A DNA stretch of 64,000 nucleotides from Bacteroidales bacterium UBA5382 (GTDB lineage: Bacteria; Bacteroidota; Bacteroidia; Bacteroidales; Dysgonomonadaceae): NCBI GenBank assembly GCA_002409745.1, contig DHOU01000041.1, forward strand, positions 6,982 to 70,981. The letters are read 5' to 3'. The first letter of the stretch is position 1, and every line of letters begins with the position of its first letter. The position numbers and the translations under genes were made by a program. This document shows, in pieces, positions 9,739 through 18,289 of the stretch. The notes under the pieces were generated by a model. That model was not told where the DNA came from, made no database searches, and saw only the letters and a list, made by a program, of their open reading frames with translations.

Positions 9739-10256
9739 GCATTATACAATACGATCTCACAAAGATCAAAGCTTTTATTTTCGATGTCGACGGTGTTTTA
9801 TCCTGTCAGACAATTCCTCTTTCTTCCGCCGGAGAGCCTTTAAGGACAGCCAATATTCAGGATGGATATGCCCTTAACCTAGCTGTCAAAAACGGTTATG
9901 GCGTAGCGATTATAACAGGAGGAAATACACAAGCGGTAAAAATACGTTATCAATCGCTCGGCATAACCGACATCTATATGAAGTCCGCCTTTAAGATAAA
10001 CGATTACCGGCATTACATCAGCAAAACCGGCTATACTCCCGAAGAAATCGTTTATATAGGAGACGACATCCCCGATTATCCTGTAATGCGCGAAGTGGGA
10101 TTGCCCGTGGCTCCTGCCGACGCCGCTCCCGAAATAAAACAAATAGCCCAGTATATTTCTCCTGTTAAAGGTGGTTGTGGCGTGGCGCGCGACGTTATCC
10201 GCCAAGTCCTCATCGCTCAAGGAAAATGGATGAATGAAGAAGCATTCGGGTGGTAA
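9735..10256 (+). CDS. kdsC: 3-deoxy-D-manno-octulosonate 8-phosphate phosphatase (KdsC-like HAD)
   Basis: HAD-superfamily C0-type phosphatase of 173 residues, the KdsC size. The nucleophile motif [10 protein letters not shown] is at residues 13-22, AIITGG is motif II, and [13 protein letters not shown] is motif IV with the Mg-binding acidic pair. It removes phosphate from KDO-8-P in the pathway to the KDO sugars of lipopolysaccharide. The related sugar phosphatase subfamily (N-acylneuraminate-9-phosphatase-like) is a less likely alternative. Start ATGA overlaps the upstream DUF2520 gene. Confidence 0.85.
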   Translation: MSIIQYDLTKIKAFIFDVDGVLSCQTIPLSSAGEPLRTANIQDGYALNLAVKNGYGVAIITGGNTQAVKIRYQSLGITDIYMKSAFKINDYRHYISKTGYTPEEIVYIGDDIPDYPVMREVGLPVAPADAAPEIKQIAQYISPVKGGCGVARDVIRQVLIAQGKWMNEEAFGW

Positions 10257-10688
10257 AGACGAATATTGCCAACCCTGAATAGGCCTTCCGCAGGAGACCG
10301 GAGGCGAAAGAAAGCCGGGAAACGGACATTTTTCAAAGAGAGCTTTCACCCCATATGTAAATATTTCGCCCCGCAATCGCCACTTTTGTCCCTTTCGCGA
10401 GGACATCATCCCTTTTATTTGCATGCACACTCATAAGATTATTCCTTTGCAACAATCATCGGGGCCACAAAGGCGCCCCTATCCGTGAATGAAGGAATAT
10501 CAAAAGTAACAGTTTTTTACTCACGAGCATTTTTTATTGAAGTTTCCAACAATTTTGTTTTTATTGTAAACGAAATTGTTTCAAAAAGGAACCCGTTTAT
10601 AACAAATCGATCAAAAGCAGCTCGAATAACAAGACTCAAAGTAAAAAAAATTAACAGTGAGATTAGGTAACTTCCTGAAAACAATGGT
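10257..10688. other. Intergenic region before the oxidoreductase operon
   Basis: About 430 bases without a convincing gene. It contains a short GC-rich inverted repeat (GGGGC at 10461 with GCCCC at 10475) without a following T-run. Beyond about 10500 it is AT-rich and leads into the promoter of the ferredoxin-subunit gene. A 61-codon frame at 10485-10670 has no family-like sequence and I do not call it. Confidence 0.6.
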
Positions 10689-10696
10689 TATATTTG
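10689..10696 (+). promoter_or_regulatory. Bacteroidetes -7 promoter element (TATATTTG)
   Basis: Match to TAnnTTTG 34 bases before the first gene of the 2-oxoacid:ferredoxin oxidoreductase operon. No clear -33 TTG could be assigned at ideal spacing. Confidence 0.6.
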
Positions 10697-10729
10697 CATG
10701 AATCAATTTATTAATAAAATACTCATATA

Positions 10730-10960
10730 ATGGCTAAAGTTAGAGGGTATGTAGTGGTGAATATCGAACGTTGCAAAGGCTGCGATCTATGCGTAGTGGC
10801 GTGTCCCACCGACGTTCTGGAATTGCAGCCTCGAGAGGTGAACGACCGGGGATATCACTATGCCTATATGAAAAACCCGGAAGATTGCATCGGATGCACG
10901 AATTGTGCTCTCGTATGCCCGGACGCATGTTTAACAGTTTATCGGAAAAAAGTCGGATGA
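10730..10960 (+). CDS. 2-oxoacid:ferredoxin oxidoreductase, 4Fe-4S ferredoxin-like subunit
   Basis: A 76-residue protein with two [4Fe-4S] motifs: [12 protein letters not shown] near residues 16-27 and [15 protein letters not shown] near residues 52-66. It carries electrons between the TPP-dependent catalytic subunits and ferredoxin. It is the first gene of a conserved Bacteroidales operon (ferredoxin-like, alpha, small membrane ORF, beta, gamma). Substrate is either branched-chain 2-oxoacids (VOR) or 2-oxoglutarate (KOR); the sequence does not settle which. Confidence 0.9.
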   Translation: MAKVRGYVVVNIERCKGCDLCVVACPTDVLELQPREVNDRGYHYAYMKNPEDCIGCTNCALVCPDACLTVYRKKVG

Positions 10961-11020
10961 TATATCCGCTTTTAGGATTTTAGTAAACGCTTTTTACGAT
11001 AGCATAAAGAAAAACAAAAT

Positions 11021-12103
11021 ATGTCGGAAGAAATATCACTATTGAAAGGAAACGAGGCGATAGCCTATTCGGCCATACGATACGGAGTCGACGGCTACTT
11101 CGGTTATCCGATCACCCCTCAATCCGAAATTATCGAAACGCTCATGGAGGCCGCTCCCTGGAAGACTACGGGTATGGTCGTTCTGCAAGCAGAGAGCGAA
11201 CTGGCAGCCATAAACATGGTTTACGGAGGAGCTGCATGCGGCAAATATGCCATGACGTCTTCTTCAAGTCCCGGTATTAGTCTTAAACAAGAGGGTATTT
11301 CCTATATGGCAGGCGCCGAACTACCCGGACTTATTGTAAACGTGCAACGCGGAGGCCCCGGATTGGGAACAATCCAACCCTCTCAGGCAGATTATTTCCA
11401 GACCGTAAAAGGTGGCGGACACGGCGATTACCGTTTAATTACACTCGCACCTAATTCCGTTCAGGAAATGGCTGATTTTGTCGGTTTGGGATTCGATTTA
11501 GCTTTTAAATACCGCAATCCCGCTATGATTCTGACGGACGGGGTCATCGGCCAGATGATGGAAAAAGTAAAACTGCCCGAATATCAGCGAAGAAGAACCG
11601 AACAGGAAATCAGGCAACAATGTCCTTGGGCTACATTGGGCAAAACGCCCGACAGAGCACCCAATATTATTACTTCTCTCGAATTGGATTCTGCGGTGAT
11701 GGAAAAAAACAACGAGCGTTTTCAAGCGAAATACCGTGAGATAGAAAAAGCGGAGGTTCGCTACGAACTGGTGAATTGCGAAAAGGCGGACTATATTTTG
11801 GTTGCCTTCGGTTCTGCGGCTCGTATATGTCTGAAAACAATCGAATTTGCCGGAAATGAAGGAATCAACGTAGGGCTGATTCGCCCGATTACCTTATGGC
11901 CGTTCCCAAGTAAAATCATTCGCGACTATGCCGATCGGGTGAAAGGCATGCTGACCGTCGAATTGAATGCGGGACAAATGGTGGAAGATGTGCGTCTGGC
12001 GGTAAACGGTAAAATAGCCGTCGAGCATTACGGCCGCTTGGGTGGCATTGTTCCCACTCCCGATGGTGTGCTGGAGGCATTAAAGGAAAAAATAATCAAC
12101 TAA
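11021..12103 (+). CDS. 2-oxoacid:ferredoxin oxidoreductase alpha subunit (VorB/KorA-like)
   Basis: A 360-residue subunit carrying the pyrimidine-binding and transketolase C-terminal-like domains. GNEAIAYSAIRYGVDGYFGYPITPQSEI near residues 10-37 is the alpha-subunit signature, and AESELAAINMVYGGAACG and TSSSSPGISLKQEG are further conserved blocks. The C-terminal domain begins around residue 255 (DYILVAFGSAARI). With the beta and gamma subunits it oxidatively decarboxylates a 2-oxoacid to acyl-CoA, reducing ferredoxin; the reverse reaction is possible in anaerobes. Annotation pipelines usually call this family 3-methyl-2-oxobutanoate dehydrogenase subunit VorB. Confidence 0.9.
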   Translation: MSEEISLLKGNEAIAYSAIRYGVDGYFGYPITPQSEIIETLMEAAPWKTTGMVVLQAESELAAINMVYGGAACGKYAMTSSSSPGISLKQEGISYMAGAELPGLIVNVQRGGPGLGTIQPSQADYFQTVKGGGHGDYRLITLAPNSVQEMADFVGLGFDLAFKYRNPAMILTDGVIGQMMEKVKLPEYQRRRTEQEIRQQCPWATLGKTPDRAPNIITSLELDSAVMEKNNERFQAKYREIEKAEVRYELVNCEKADYILVAFGSAARICLKTIEFAGNEGINVGLIRPITLWPFPSKIIRDYADRVKGMLTVELNAGQMVEDVRLAVNGKIAVEHYGRLGGIVPTPDGVLEALKEKIIN

Positions 12104-12115
12104 ACGCATATCAAT

Positions 12116-12274
12116 ATGAAACCCAAAACCAGAAACCGATTCCTAATCCTTTTTCTTATTGCATTTATCGCCACAGTGGTGATATATTACGCTTCGGGAA
12201 TGAACATCGAACTGGCCTGGTATTTTGCCGCTGCGGCAATTATTTTCTATTTCATATACAGATTCTCTAAATAG
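12116..12274 (+). CDS. Small membrane protein inside the oxidoreductase operon
   Basis: A 52-residue frame between the alpha and beta genes with two predicted membrane segments: FLILFLIAFIATVVIYYA (about residues 9-26) and LAWYFAAAAIIFYFIYRF (about residues 33-50). It starts 13 bases after the alpha stop, and its stop precedes the beta ATG by 5 bases, so it is translated as part of the operon. No known function. The tight packing argues for a real gene; I recall a gene of this size at this place in other Bacteroidales but cannot verify it here. Confidence 0.7.
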   Translation: MKPKTRNRFLILFLIAFIATVVIYYASGMNIELAWYFAAAAIIFYFIYRFSK

Positions 12275-12279
12275 TGGAA

Positions 12280-13044
12280 ATGATGGATACAAACAATATA
12301 GTAAGTCCCGAAAATTTGGTATATGCAAAGCCGGAATTGATGAATGACACCCATATGCATTACTGCCCGGGGTGTTCACACGGTGTCGTGCACAAACTCA
12401 TCGGGGAAGTAATCGGGGAACTCGGCTTGCAGGAAACAACCATCGGAATCGCTCCGGTAGGTTGCGCCGTATTCGCTTATAAATATTTGGATATCGACTG
12501 GCAAGAGGCCGCACACGGACGGGCGCCCGCTGTAGCCACGGCCGTTAAACGTCTCAATCCGGACAAACTGGTTTTCACCTATCAAGGCGATGGCGATTTG
12601 GCGGCTATCGGGACCGGAGAAACCATCCACGCGGCAAACCGGGGTGAAAATATAGCCATTATCTTTATTAATAACGGTATATACGGAATGACCGGCGGAC
12701 AAATGGCCCCTACCACGCTTGATCACATGAAAACGGCAACTTGTCCTGAAGGTCGCGATATCAATCTGATGGGACCTCCCCTGAAGATACTGGATCTCTT
12801 GGCTCTCTTAGACGGCGTTTGCTTGGCAACGCGACAAAGCGTACATTCGGCGGCCGCGGTAAAGAAAACCAAACGAATGATCAAACTGGCATTTGAAAAC
12901 TCATTGGCTAATAAGGGGCTGTCGATCGTGGAAGTCGTTTCGACCTGCAATGTGGGATGGAAAATGACTCCTGCCAACGCTAACGAGTGGATGGTCGAAA
13001 ATATGTTTCCGGTTTACCCCATGGGGGATTTAAAAAATATATAA
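12280..13044 (+). CDS. 2-oxoacid:ferredoxin oxidoreductase beta subunit (TPP-binding)
   Basis: A 254-residue thiamine-pyrophosphate-binding subunit. MHYCPGCSHGVVHKLIGE near residues 26-43 is the N-terminal signature (CPGCxH). The TPP motif runs from GDGDLAAIGTGETIHAANR to NNGIYGMTGGQ near residues 105-145 (GDGD plus NN). It holds the active-site cofactor of the 2-oxoacid oxidoreductase. Start chosen at ATG 12280; an in-frame GTG at 12274 would overlap the small membrane gene. The gamma gene follows after 8 bases. Confidence 0.9.
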   Translation: MMDTNNIVSPENLVYAKPELMNDTHMHYCPGCSHGVVHKLIGEVIGELGLQETTIGIAPVGCAVFAYKYLDIDWQEAAHGRAPAVATAVKRLNPDKLVFTYQGDGDLAAIGTGETIHAANRGENIAIIFINNGIYGMTGGQMAPTTLDHMKTATCPEGRDINLMGPPLKILDLLALLDGVCLATRQSVHSAAAVKKTKRMIKLAFENSLANKGLSIVEVVSTCNVGWKMTPANANEWMVENMFPVYPMGDLKNI

Positions 13045-13052
13045 TAGCAAAC

Positions 13053-13619
13053 ATGTTACAGGAAATTGTTATTTCGGGATTTGGAGGACAAGGCGTATTA
13101 TCAATCGGTAAAATCCTTGCCTACTCAGGGATAATGGGAGGCAAAGAAGTTTCCTGGTTTCCGGCTTACGGGCCGGAACAGCGGGGTGGAACAGCCAACG
13201 TCACGGTGATCGTTTCCGATACTCCCATCAGCTCTCCCATTGTGGATCAATACGACATCGCTATTGTCCTGAATCAACCGTCTATGGAAAAGTTTGAAAA
13301 TAAAGTAAAACCCGGCGGTACGCTTATTTACGACACCTACGGAATCCACAAATCCGCTCAACGAAAAGACATCGATATATACAGAATCGATGCAATGGAC
13401 GAATCCATGAAAATGGAGAATACGAAAGTTTTCAACATGATCGTGTTAGGAGGTTTATTGAAAGTTGCGCCCATGGTACAGGTCGAAAATGTCATCGAAG
13501 GGTTGAGAAAGTCGCTTCCCGAAAGGCATCATCATCTCTTGCCGATGAATGAGAAAGCGATCTTCAGAGGAATGGAAACTATTTCTCAGGAACAGAAAGC
13601 GGAAGTTTGTAAAGCATAA
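13053..13619 (+). CDS. 2-oxoacid:ferredoxin oxidoreductase gamma subunit
   Basis: A 188-residue gamma subunit with the signature EIVISGFGGQGVLSIGKILAYSG at the N-terminus and the conserved SWFPAYGPEQRGGTANVTVIVSD block near residues 35-60. It completes the four-gene complex and binds coenzyme A in structurally studied relatives. Start taken at ATG 13053, 8 bases after the beta stop; a longer in-frame start would overlap the beta gene and adds residues unlike the family. The gene converges on the RNA helicase. Confidence 0.9.
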   Translation: MLQEIVISGFGGQGVLSIGKILAYSGIMGGKEVSWFPAYGPEQRGGTANVTVIVSDTPISSPIVDQYDIAIVLNQPSMEKFENKVKPGGTLIYDTYGIHKSAQRKDIDIYRIDAMDESMKMENTKVFNMIVLGGLLKVAPMVQVENVIEGLRKSLPERHHHLLPMNEKAIFRGMETISQEQKAEVCKA

Positions 13620-13645
13620 GCTTCCTTTTGCTTGCAAAAACGCTG

Positions 13646-14965
13646 TCAGAAGCCGGTTTGATTCTTGTCAGGCCGGCTTCGCGACCTATTGTGGCGATCC
13701 TTTTGGTTTTTGTTTTCCTCTGTGCTTTTTCCTCGGCTGTTATTCTTTTTGCCTTTGTTCCTGAAATTCCGCTTACCTCCGGAAGACGATCTTTTCTTTT
13801 TAGGCTGATTCATCGGGTCGTAAACAGGCGCTTCTCCGAGTTCAGGAGGAACCGGTATCTTGTAGATTTCTTTTTGGAGGAATTTTTCTATCTGGGCAAA
13901 GCGATACTGCTCTTCCGGGGAAACAAATGTAATCGCCATGCCCGAATCGCCCGCGCGAGCCGTCCGACCAATACGATGAACGTAGTCTTCTACCTCATAC
14001 GGCACATCGAAATTAATAACCAACGTGATATCGTCTATATCTATTCCCCGGGCTACAATATCGGTAGCAACAAGAATATCGATCCGCTCGTTACGGAATT
14101 CATGCATGACGCGGTCCCGCTGCAACTGATCCAAATCGGAATGCATCTCTCCCGATGACACCCCCATCCGGATCAATATCTTTGAGATATCTTTCACCTT
14201 TTGTTTCGATCCCGAAAACAAGATCACCTTTTTCGGCCTTTTTTCTTTAAACAACGATTCGACGATGCCTATCTTTTGCGCATCATAACAAATATAAGCC
14301 GATTGCAAGATGGTTTCGGGTGGACGTGCAACAGCAATAGCAATTTCTTCGGGATCCCGCAGAATCGTTTTAGCCAATTGCTGTATTTTAGAAGGCATCG
14401 TTGCCGAGAACATGATTGTTTGGCGATCTTTGGGCAGGAGCTTTTCAATCTTCATGATATCATCGAAGAAGCCCATGTCCAACATTCTGTCGGCTTCATC
14501 CAAAATAAAATACTTGACGCCTGAAAAATCGATATTATAGAGGTTGATATGCGAAAGCAATCGCCCGGGTGTAGCAATCACCACATCCGCACCATTTGCC
14601 AACCCTCGCTTTTGAACCTCCCATGCCTCTCCATCGTTTCCCCCATAAACAGCCACAGAAGAAAACGGCGTAAAATAGGAAAAACCTTCCATCTGCTGAT
14701 CGATTTGTTGCGCCAGTTCTCTGGTAGGCGCCATAATGATGGCGTTTACCTTCCGTTCGTCGTGCGCTTCGGTCTGGAGATTGTTAATTAACGGCAATAA
14801 AAAAGCGGCTGTTTTACCCGTTCCCGTTTGCGCACAAGCGATCACATCGCGTTTATTCAGAATGACGGGAATTGCTAATTCTTGTACCGGAGTAGTCTCT
14901 TTAAAGTTCATTGACTCCAATCCTTCTAAAAGCGCATCACAAAGAGGAAGTTCATTAAATTGCAT
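13646..14965 (-). CDS. DEAD-box ATP-dependent RNA helicase (RhlE-like)
   Basis: A 439-residue helicase with all core motifs: Q motif (FKETTPVQELAIPV), Walker A AQTGTGKTAAF near residue 45, PTRELAQQ, the DEAD box in FILDEADRMLDMGF near residue 150, FSATMP (SAT), and the C-terminal core with ILVATDIVARGIDIDDI and HRIGRTARAG. The basic tail from about residue 385 (KKKRSSSGGKRNFRNKGK) fits RhlE-type proteins acting on rRNA or mRNA, often in cold adaptation. A -7 element lies 20 bases upstream of its start. Confidence 0.9.
   Translation of the reverse strand: MQFNELPLCDALLEGLESMNFKETTPVQELAIPVILNKRDVIACAQTGTGKTAAFLLPLINNLQTEAHDERKVNAIIMAPTRELAQQIDQQMEGFSYFTPFSSVAVYGGNDGEAWEVQKRGLANGADVVIATPGRLLSHINLYNIDFSGVKYFILDEADRMLDMGFFDDIMKIEKLLPKDRQTIMFSATMPSKIQQLAKTILRDPEEIAIAVARPPETILQSAYICYDAQKIGIVESLFKEKRPKKVILFSGSKQKVKDISKILIRMGVSSGEMHSDLDQLQRDRVMHEFRNERIDILVATDIVARGIDIDDITLVINFDVPYEVEDYVHRIGRTARAGDSGMAITFVSPEEQYRFAQIEKFLQKEIYKIPVPPELGEAPVYDPMNQPKKKRSSSGGKRNFRNKGKKNNSRGKSTEENKNQKDRHNRSRSRPDKNQTGF
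13649..13680. terminator. Inverted repeat between convergent genes
   Basis: Perfect 8-bp arms (GAAGCCGG at 13649 and CCGGCTTC at 13673). They lie at the 3' end of the helicase coding sequence, just inside its stop, and 30 bases after the gamma-subunit stop. There is only a short T-run on either side, so factor-independent termination is possible but not strong. Confidence 0.4.
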
Positions 14966-14984
14966 GTAGTTCTATTCTTTTGGA

Positions 14985-14992
14985 CAAAGATA
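14985..14992 (-). promoter_or_regulatory. -7 promoter element of the RNA helicase gene (TATCTTTG, minus strand)
   Basis: Exact TAnnTTTG match on the minus strand ending 20 bases before the helicase ATG at 14965. Confidence 0.6.
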
Positions 14993-15077
14993 ATTATTTT
15001 TTTTGTTTCGAAGCTATTTCCTTTACAACCGTAAGGGAAAACACACTATAAAAATTTTTTACTCCGAAAAATTATTA

Positions 15078-15085
15078 TATCTTTG
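15078..15085 (+). promoter_or_regulatory. -7 promoter element of tRNA-Ser (TATCTTTG)
   Basis: Exact TAnnTTTG match ending 13 bases before the first base of the mature tRNA, which fits a tRNA gene with a short 5' leader. Confidence 0.65.
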
Positions 15086-15095
15086 CAACCACTTT

Positions 15096-16697
15096 TTAGG
15101 AGGGATGGCAGAGTGGTCGATCGCGGCGGTCTTGAAAACCGTTGAAGTGAGAGCTTCCGGGGGTTCGAATCCCTCTTCCTCCGCTGGGAGGGATTTCCGA
15201 AGGAAATTCCTCCTTTTTTTCGTAAATTAAGTATCCTTTTCTTTTCATTTCCAGTGCATTATGGGTGAACATCTGCAACATGGTCGGTGTTCGAAAGATA
15301 CCCTCTTTATAGTACAAGTTGTTGTCGAACACCTTGCTGATAAACTCCCGCTTTTGTAACGTATCTGCCTGACTATATACGTACCGCATATCAGACAGCA
15401 TGTAAAGATTCTTTTCCAATATCTCAAATGCCCTGCCTTGATCTTTACCCAGTCTTTCCACTGCTCCCTTCAAATTAAGGACGTTATAATTGAACGTAGA
15501 GTACCATCTGTCATAGGTATCCCTTGTAATTTCATTATTAATCCATTTTTCCTCCAGGGAGAACAACTTCTCCTGAGCTTCTTCTAATTGCCTTTTTTTC
15601 TCAACTGCTCTCTCCCTGTTCGCTTTCATTTCAGTTTCGAGGGATACCTTGCAAGTATTTCGGATTTCGTCAATCATGACTTTGGGAAGGCTCATTAATT
15701 CACATGCGCCCAGAAACTGGTTGTGCGCCTTAATTGCACTGATATTGTTATGCTTTGAATATCGACACTTGTAGTAATAAAAATATTTCCCTAATTTCCC
15801 CCGGGAGGCCGCCCCTGACAGAGGGTTTCCACAATGGCACTTCAATATACCCCTTAAAGGGATTGCATCGTCAATAATGGTTCTTTTCTTATCTGGCTTC
15901 TTCATCTTGCTTTGTACCATTTGCCACGTCGTCATATCGACAATCGGTTCATGGTTGGCGGGAAATAATCCTCCAGGATACTCTTTGTAGGGTTCTACTT
16001 TTACTAAAGCCGCATATGCAGGGTTGGAAAGCACCCGCTCAATTGCCATATTGCCTTTTCGGTCGAATCCAAGTTCGTAAGCTTTCTCTTTAATCTTATA
16101 GAGAGGTATATCCCTCAGGTAGGCATCAAAAATAAAACGTACAATCTTTGCCTCTGATTCCTCTACCACTAAATGGCGCTCTTTACGTTCACCTTCTTTT
16201 CTGTATCCGAACGGCGGGGTCTTGTACACAAATCTTCCCTCCTTGGCTTTTGCCGTATATAACCCGCCTTTCACTTTAATGCTTCTGTTGATATTGTCTT
16301 CTTCAGCAAGCAGCAGTTGCAAGCCTGCCCTGAAGAAGCTGCCGGGAGTATCATAATCGAAGGTAATGCCTTCCGTAACGCTTACTACCTGTATATTATA
16401 CTTTCTTTGAAGCATTTTAACCATGCTCATAGCTTCCCCTGCATCCCTGCTAAACCGATCTAACTGATCCACCAGCAAATAATCTACCCTCTTATAGTGT
16501 TTCGCGATGAACTCCTGCAACTTTATGAAATCAGGCCGGTCAAAAGTCCTGGCACTCTTACCCCGGTCAATAAAAGTATCAACCAACTCAACAGCATTAT
16601 ATTTTATCCACTGGTCAGTGTATAGTTCCTGCCTTTCAATTGACCCGTTGCTTTGACCCAACTGGCTGAACCGCAAATATCTAATCGCCCGTTTCAT
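15096..16697 (-). CDS. Large serine recombinase (ICE integrase), C-terminus read from the att junction
   Basis: A 533-residue frame. The N-terminal resolvase domain holds the catalytic Ser in [18 protein letters not shown] and [17 protein letters not shown] recombinase domain follows ([13 protein letters not shown]), then a zinc ribbon ([10 protein letters not shown] with YYYKC), then a coiled-coil region around residues 355-420. It catalyses integration and excision via a Ser-DNA link. It is the only integrase seen. The stop (15096-15098) sits one base before the tRNA, and the last roughly 29 residues are antisense tRNA-Ser. The native end is therefore formed by whatever DNA joins the left end: in the circular form the C-terminus would differ. 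It overlaps the upstream small gene by 17 bases. Confidence 0.85.
   Translation of the reverse strand: MKRAIRYLRFSQLGQSNGSIERQELYTDQWIKYNAVELVDTFIDRGKSARTFDRPDFIKLQEFIAKHYKRVDYLLVDQLDRFSRDAGEAMSMVKMLQRKYNIQVVSVTEGITFDYDTPGSFFRAGLQLLLAEEDNINRSIKVKGGLYTAKAKEGRFVYKTPPFGYRKEGERKERHLVVEESEAKIVRFIFDAYLRDIPLYKIKEKAYELGFDRKGNMAIERVLSNPAYAALVKVEPYKEYPGGLFPANHEPIVDMTTWQMVQSKMKKPDKKRTIIDDAIPLRGILKCHCGNPLSGAASRGKLGKYFYYYKCRYSKHNNISAIKAHNQFLGACELMSLPKVMIDEIRNTCKVSLETEMKANRERAVEKKRQLEEAQEKLFSLEEKWINNEITRDTYDRWYSTFNYNVLNLKGAVERLGKDQGRAFEILEKNLYMLSDMRYVYSQADTLQKREFISKVFDNNLYYKEGIFRTPTMLQMFTHNALEMKRKGYLIYEKKEEFPSEIPPSGGRGIRTPGSSHFNGFQDRRDRPLCHPS
15099..15183 (+). tRNA. tRNA-Ser (anticodon TGA)
   Basis: 85 nucleotides from the first acceptor base to the discriminator G. 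The acceptor stem pairs GGAGGGA with TTCCTCC (one G-T pair). The anticodon stem GCGGT/ACCGT closes the loop CTTGAAA with anticodon TGA at 15133-15135. The T arm is GGGGG-TTCGAAT-CCCTC. The long variable arm between 15143 and 15159 is that of a class II tRNA. No CCA is encoded. The ICE begins at or just after its 3' end, so this gene is the likely attachment target; it remains complete. Confidence 0.95.
15187..15220 (+). terminator. Intrinsic terminator after tRNA-Ser
   Basis: A 12-bp stem (15187-15198 with 15202-15213, one G-T pair) with a GAA loop, followed by seven T. It starts 3 bases after the tRNA and fits a rho-independent terminator on the plus strand. It lies inside the antisense reading frame of the recombinase, so at this end it is unclear whether it belongs to the host or to the element. 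Confidence 0.75.
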
Positions 16698-17031
16698 AAA
16701 ATTCTTTTAATGTAATAGAAACTATGATTTCTACGAGCAAATTTACGAAATTCTTCTCTTTTTCCTGCTCGATCTGGTCATTCGTTTTCTTTATTATTTC
16801 ATCAGGGTTGGCTTTCTTCTTTTTATTCTCCATCCCAACCCTTTCCCCTGTCATCATTAAACGACGGCTTATATTATGCCCGACACTTTTGGGGAACGGC
16901 ACGCAAATGGCTCCGTTGGCCTGCCATTTCGGGGGCCGATTTTCGTTATATAAGGTTTCCACCCTTGGGGGGAAATCTTTGAAGCATCTTATATTATTGA
17001 ATGTACGGGCTTCTATGTTTATTATTTCCAT
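16681..17031 (-). CDS. Small hypothetical protein coupled to the recombinase
   Basis: A 116-residue frame overlapping the recombinase start by 17 bases and preceded by a -7 element 37 bases upstream. The first 15 residues (MEIINIEARTFNNIR) look like the start of small HTH proteins found on Bacteroides elements, but the middle does not continue as such. The last 50 residues (from an internal ATG at 16833) form a charged helix ending in [20 protein letters not shown]. Either the whole frame or only the 16681-16833 part is translated; the first half could be the remnant of a decayed HTH gene. No function is claimed. Confidence 0.55.
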   Translation of the reverse strand: MEIINIEARTFNNIRCFKDFPPRVETLYNENRPPKWQANGAICVPFPKSVGHNISRRLMMTGERVGMENKKKKANPDEIIKKTNDQIEQEKEKNFVNLLVEIIVSITLKEFYETGD

Positions 17032-17067
17032 TTCTTATTTTTTTATCGGTTTATTACCACGGGAGAG

Positions 17068-17075
17068 CAAAGATA
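17068..17075 (-). promoter_or_regulatory. -7 promoter element of the recombinase operon (TATCTTTG, minus strand)
   Basis: Exact TAnnTTTG on the minus strand, 37 bases upstream of the ATG at 17031. It would drive the small gene and the recombinase as one transcript. Confidence 0.55.
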
Positions 17076-17150
17076 AACCGATATTTCCTGCTAATTATCA
17101 GGATGATAAGTCGTGGAAGCATTAGGCAGCGAGTGGCATAGGACGGAGCC

Positions 17151-17173
17151 AAAAAAGCCCCTTGACGGGGCTT
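17151..17173 (-). terminator. Intrinsic terminator (minus strand)
   Basis: A 7-bp stem (AAGCCCC at 17155 and GGGGCTT at 17167) with a 5-base loop. On the minus strand it is followed by T residues. It ends the transcript of the gene at 17178-17594. Confidence 0.7.
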
Positions 17174-17177
17174 AATT

Positions 17178-17594
17178 TTAGTTGAATTGATGCCGTTTCA
17201 TCGGCTCCAGCGTATAAAATCTTGTGAAAGGGTAATCCTTTCTTTCGTCCCCCTCCATTTGCCACCACTCCGCAAGGCCGTACTTTTTGGCAAACCAATC
17301 CAGCCGAACGTTGTCAATATCAATATAAGCCGTTGTAAACGGGTGTCCGGACAAGGGAAAAGCAACAGTAGTCGCATCGGGATAGCCTTCAAAATCCTCA
17401 TGAAAAACAAGATAGTTTTGGTTGCCGCCGCTAATGTTTTTCAATATCACATCTTCAGGCAGGGTGATCTCATAATATTCCTGCTCCCCCGGTTTATCAT
17501 ATTCGACCAGCAGTTTGCCGACCTTGCAGGCATCGCGGTACAGGTCGCGTAACTGTTCCACTGTTAGGTATTTGAGTGGAAAAAATCGTTCCAT
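17178..17594 (-). CDS. Hypothetical protein, 138 residues
   Basis: Not recognised. A soluble, acidic protein with aromatic-rich C-terminal half (LAEWWQMEGDERKDYPFTRFY). It has its own -7 element (17620-17627, minus strand TATCTTTG, 26 bases upstream) and its own terminator (17151-17173), so it is a complete single-gene unit. It lies between the recombinase unit and the plus-strand accessory genes. Confidence 0.7.
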   Translation of the reverse strand: MERFFPLKYLTVEQLRDLYRDACKVGKLLVEYDKPGEQEYYEITLPEDVILKNISGGNQNYLVFHEDFEGYPDATTVAFPLSGHPFTTAYIDIDNVRLDWFAKKYGLAEWWQMEGDERKDYPFTRFYTLEPMKRHQFN

Positions 17595-18036
17595 ATTGGC
17601 TGTATTTTAATTAGTGCATCAAAGATACGTGAAATATTTTGGCTGCCAATGGCTTGTCCTATATTGGCAGTTGCATGGCGTCGTTTGTCCTGATCTCCGC
17701 CAATGGGATTTGCCCCCGTATGCCGGATTGAACCGTGGGGGCGATGTTTTTTCCTGCCCGTATCTTTTAATAATTTCTTCCCCGTTTATGGTATGCCGTG
17801 ATAGCCTGATTGAGAGTTCGATTTCAGGCGCAAAGGTATGTCCGTGTTCTTCACGCCGAGGCAAGGTCAAGCCCTTCGGGTTTGTCGAAAAATCTTCCTC
17901 TTTCCCTTCCTTAATCTATCCGGGCGAGCGTATTTATTCGCCAAAACCTTGCACGGCTAAACACTACCTTTTTAAGCTCCTGAAACTCGAACACTCCCCA
18001 CCGGCTCCGATACGGCATAAAAAAAGGTCAGAAATT
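17595..18036. other. Divergent intergenic region
   Basis: About 440 bases. It contains the -7 element for the minus-strand gene (17620-17627) and a perfect 8-bp inverted repeat CTGCCAAT/ATTGGCAG (17643-17650 and 17663-17670), just upstream of that promoter, which could be an operator. A plus-strand frame runs through the whole region, but its residues show no protein-like composition before the ATG at 18037, so I treat it as leader or spacer. Confidence 0.5.
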
Positions 18037-18270
18037 ATGATACGGACAGAAAAAAATATGAAACATCGATCCTCCTACCTTCCAATTAGCATAAAATTGG
18101 CGGTAAAAATCGCTTTGGTAGTTTTAGGGTTCTCCGTGTGGGGAACAGGCTTTCTATGGGTCTTGGTGGGCGTGTATTTCCTCCTTCCCCTACTTCGGGG
18201 CATCCTCTCCTGTCTGGTGGCGTTGCTTGCTGTAATCGCTTTCCTTTTCATTCTCCTGACTTTTTTATAA
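18037..18270 (+). CDS. Small membrane protein
   Basis: A 77-residue frame with two membrane segments: LAVKIALVVLGFSVWGTGFLW (about 20-40) and LLPLLRGILSCLVALLAVIAFLFILL (about 49-74, possibly two short helices). Basic N-terminus. The downstream 334-residue gene begins 19 bases later, so they are probably co-transcribed. An in-frame ATG at 18058 is an alternative start. Function unknown. Confidence 0.55.
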   Translation: MIRTEKNMKHRSSYLPISIKLAVKIALVVLGFSVWGTGFLWVLVGVYFLLPLLRGILSCLVALLAVIAFLFILLTFL

Positions 18271-18289
18271 TCCGTTAAAAATTAAAGCT

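Noticed and set aside
10485..10670. 61-codon frame before the ferredoxin gene
   Set aside because: AT-rich, no family pattern, and it ends just before the promoter.
15096..15183. Protein tail [19 protein letters not shown]... as part of the recombinase fold
   Set aside because: It is the antisense translation of tRNA-Ser; such sequences are well-known spurious protein annotations. I keep the frame only as the formal stop of the recombinase.
17614..18036. N-terminal 140 codons of a plus-strand frame upstream of the small membrane protein
   Set aside because: Composition is not protein-like and an ATG with a good context exists at 18037.
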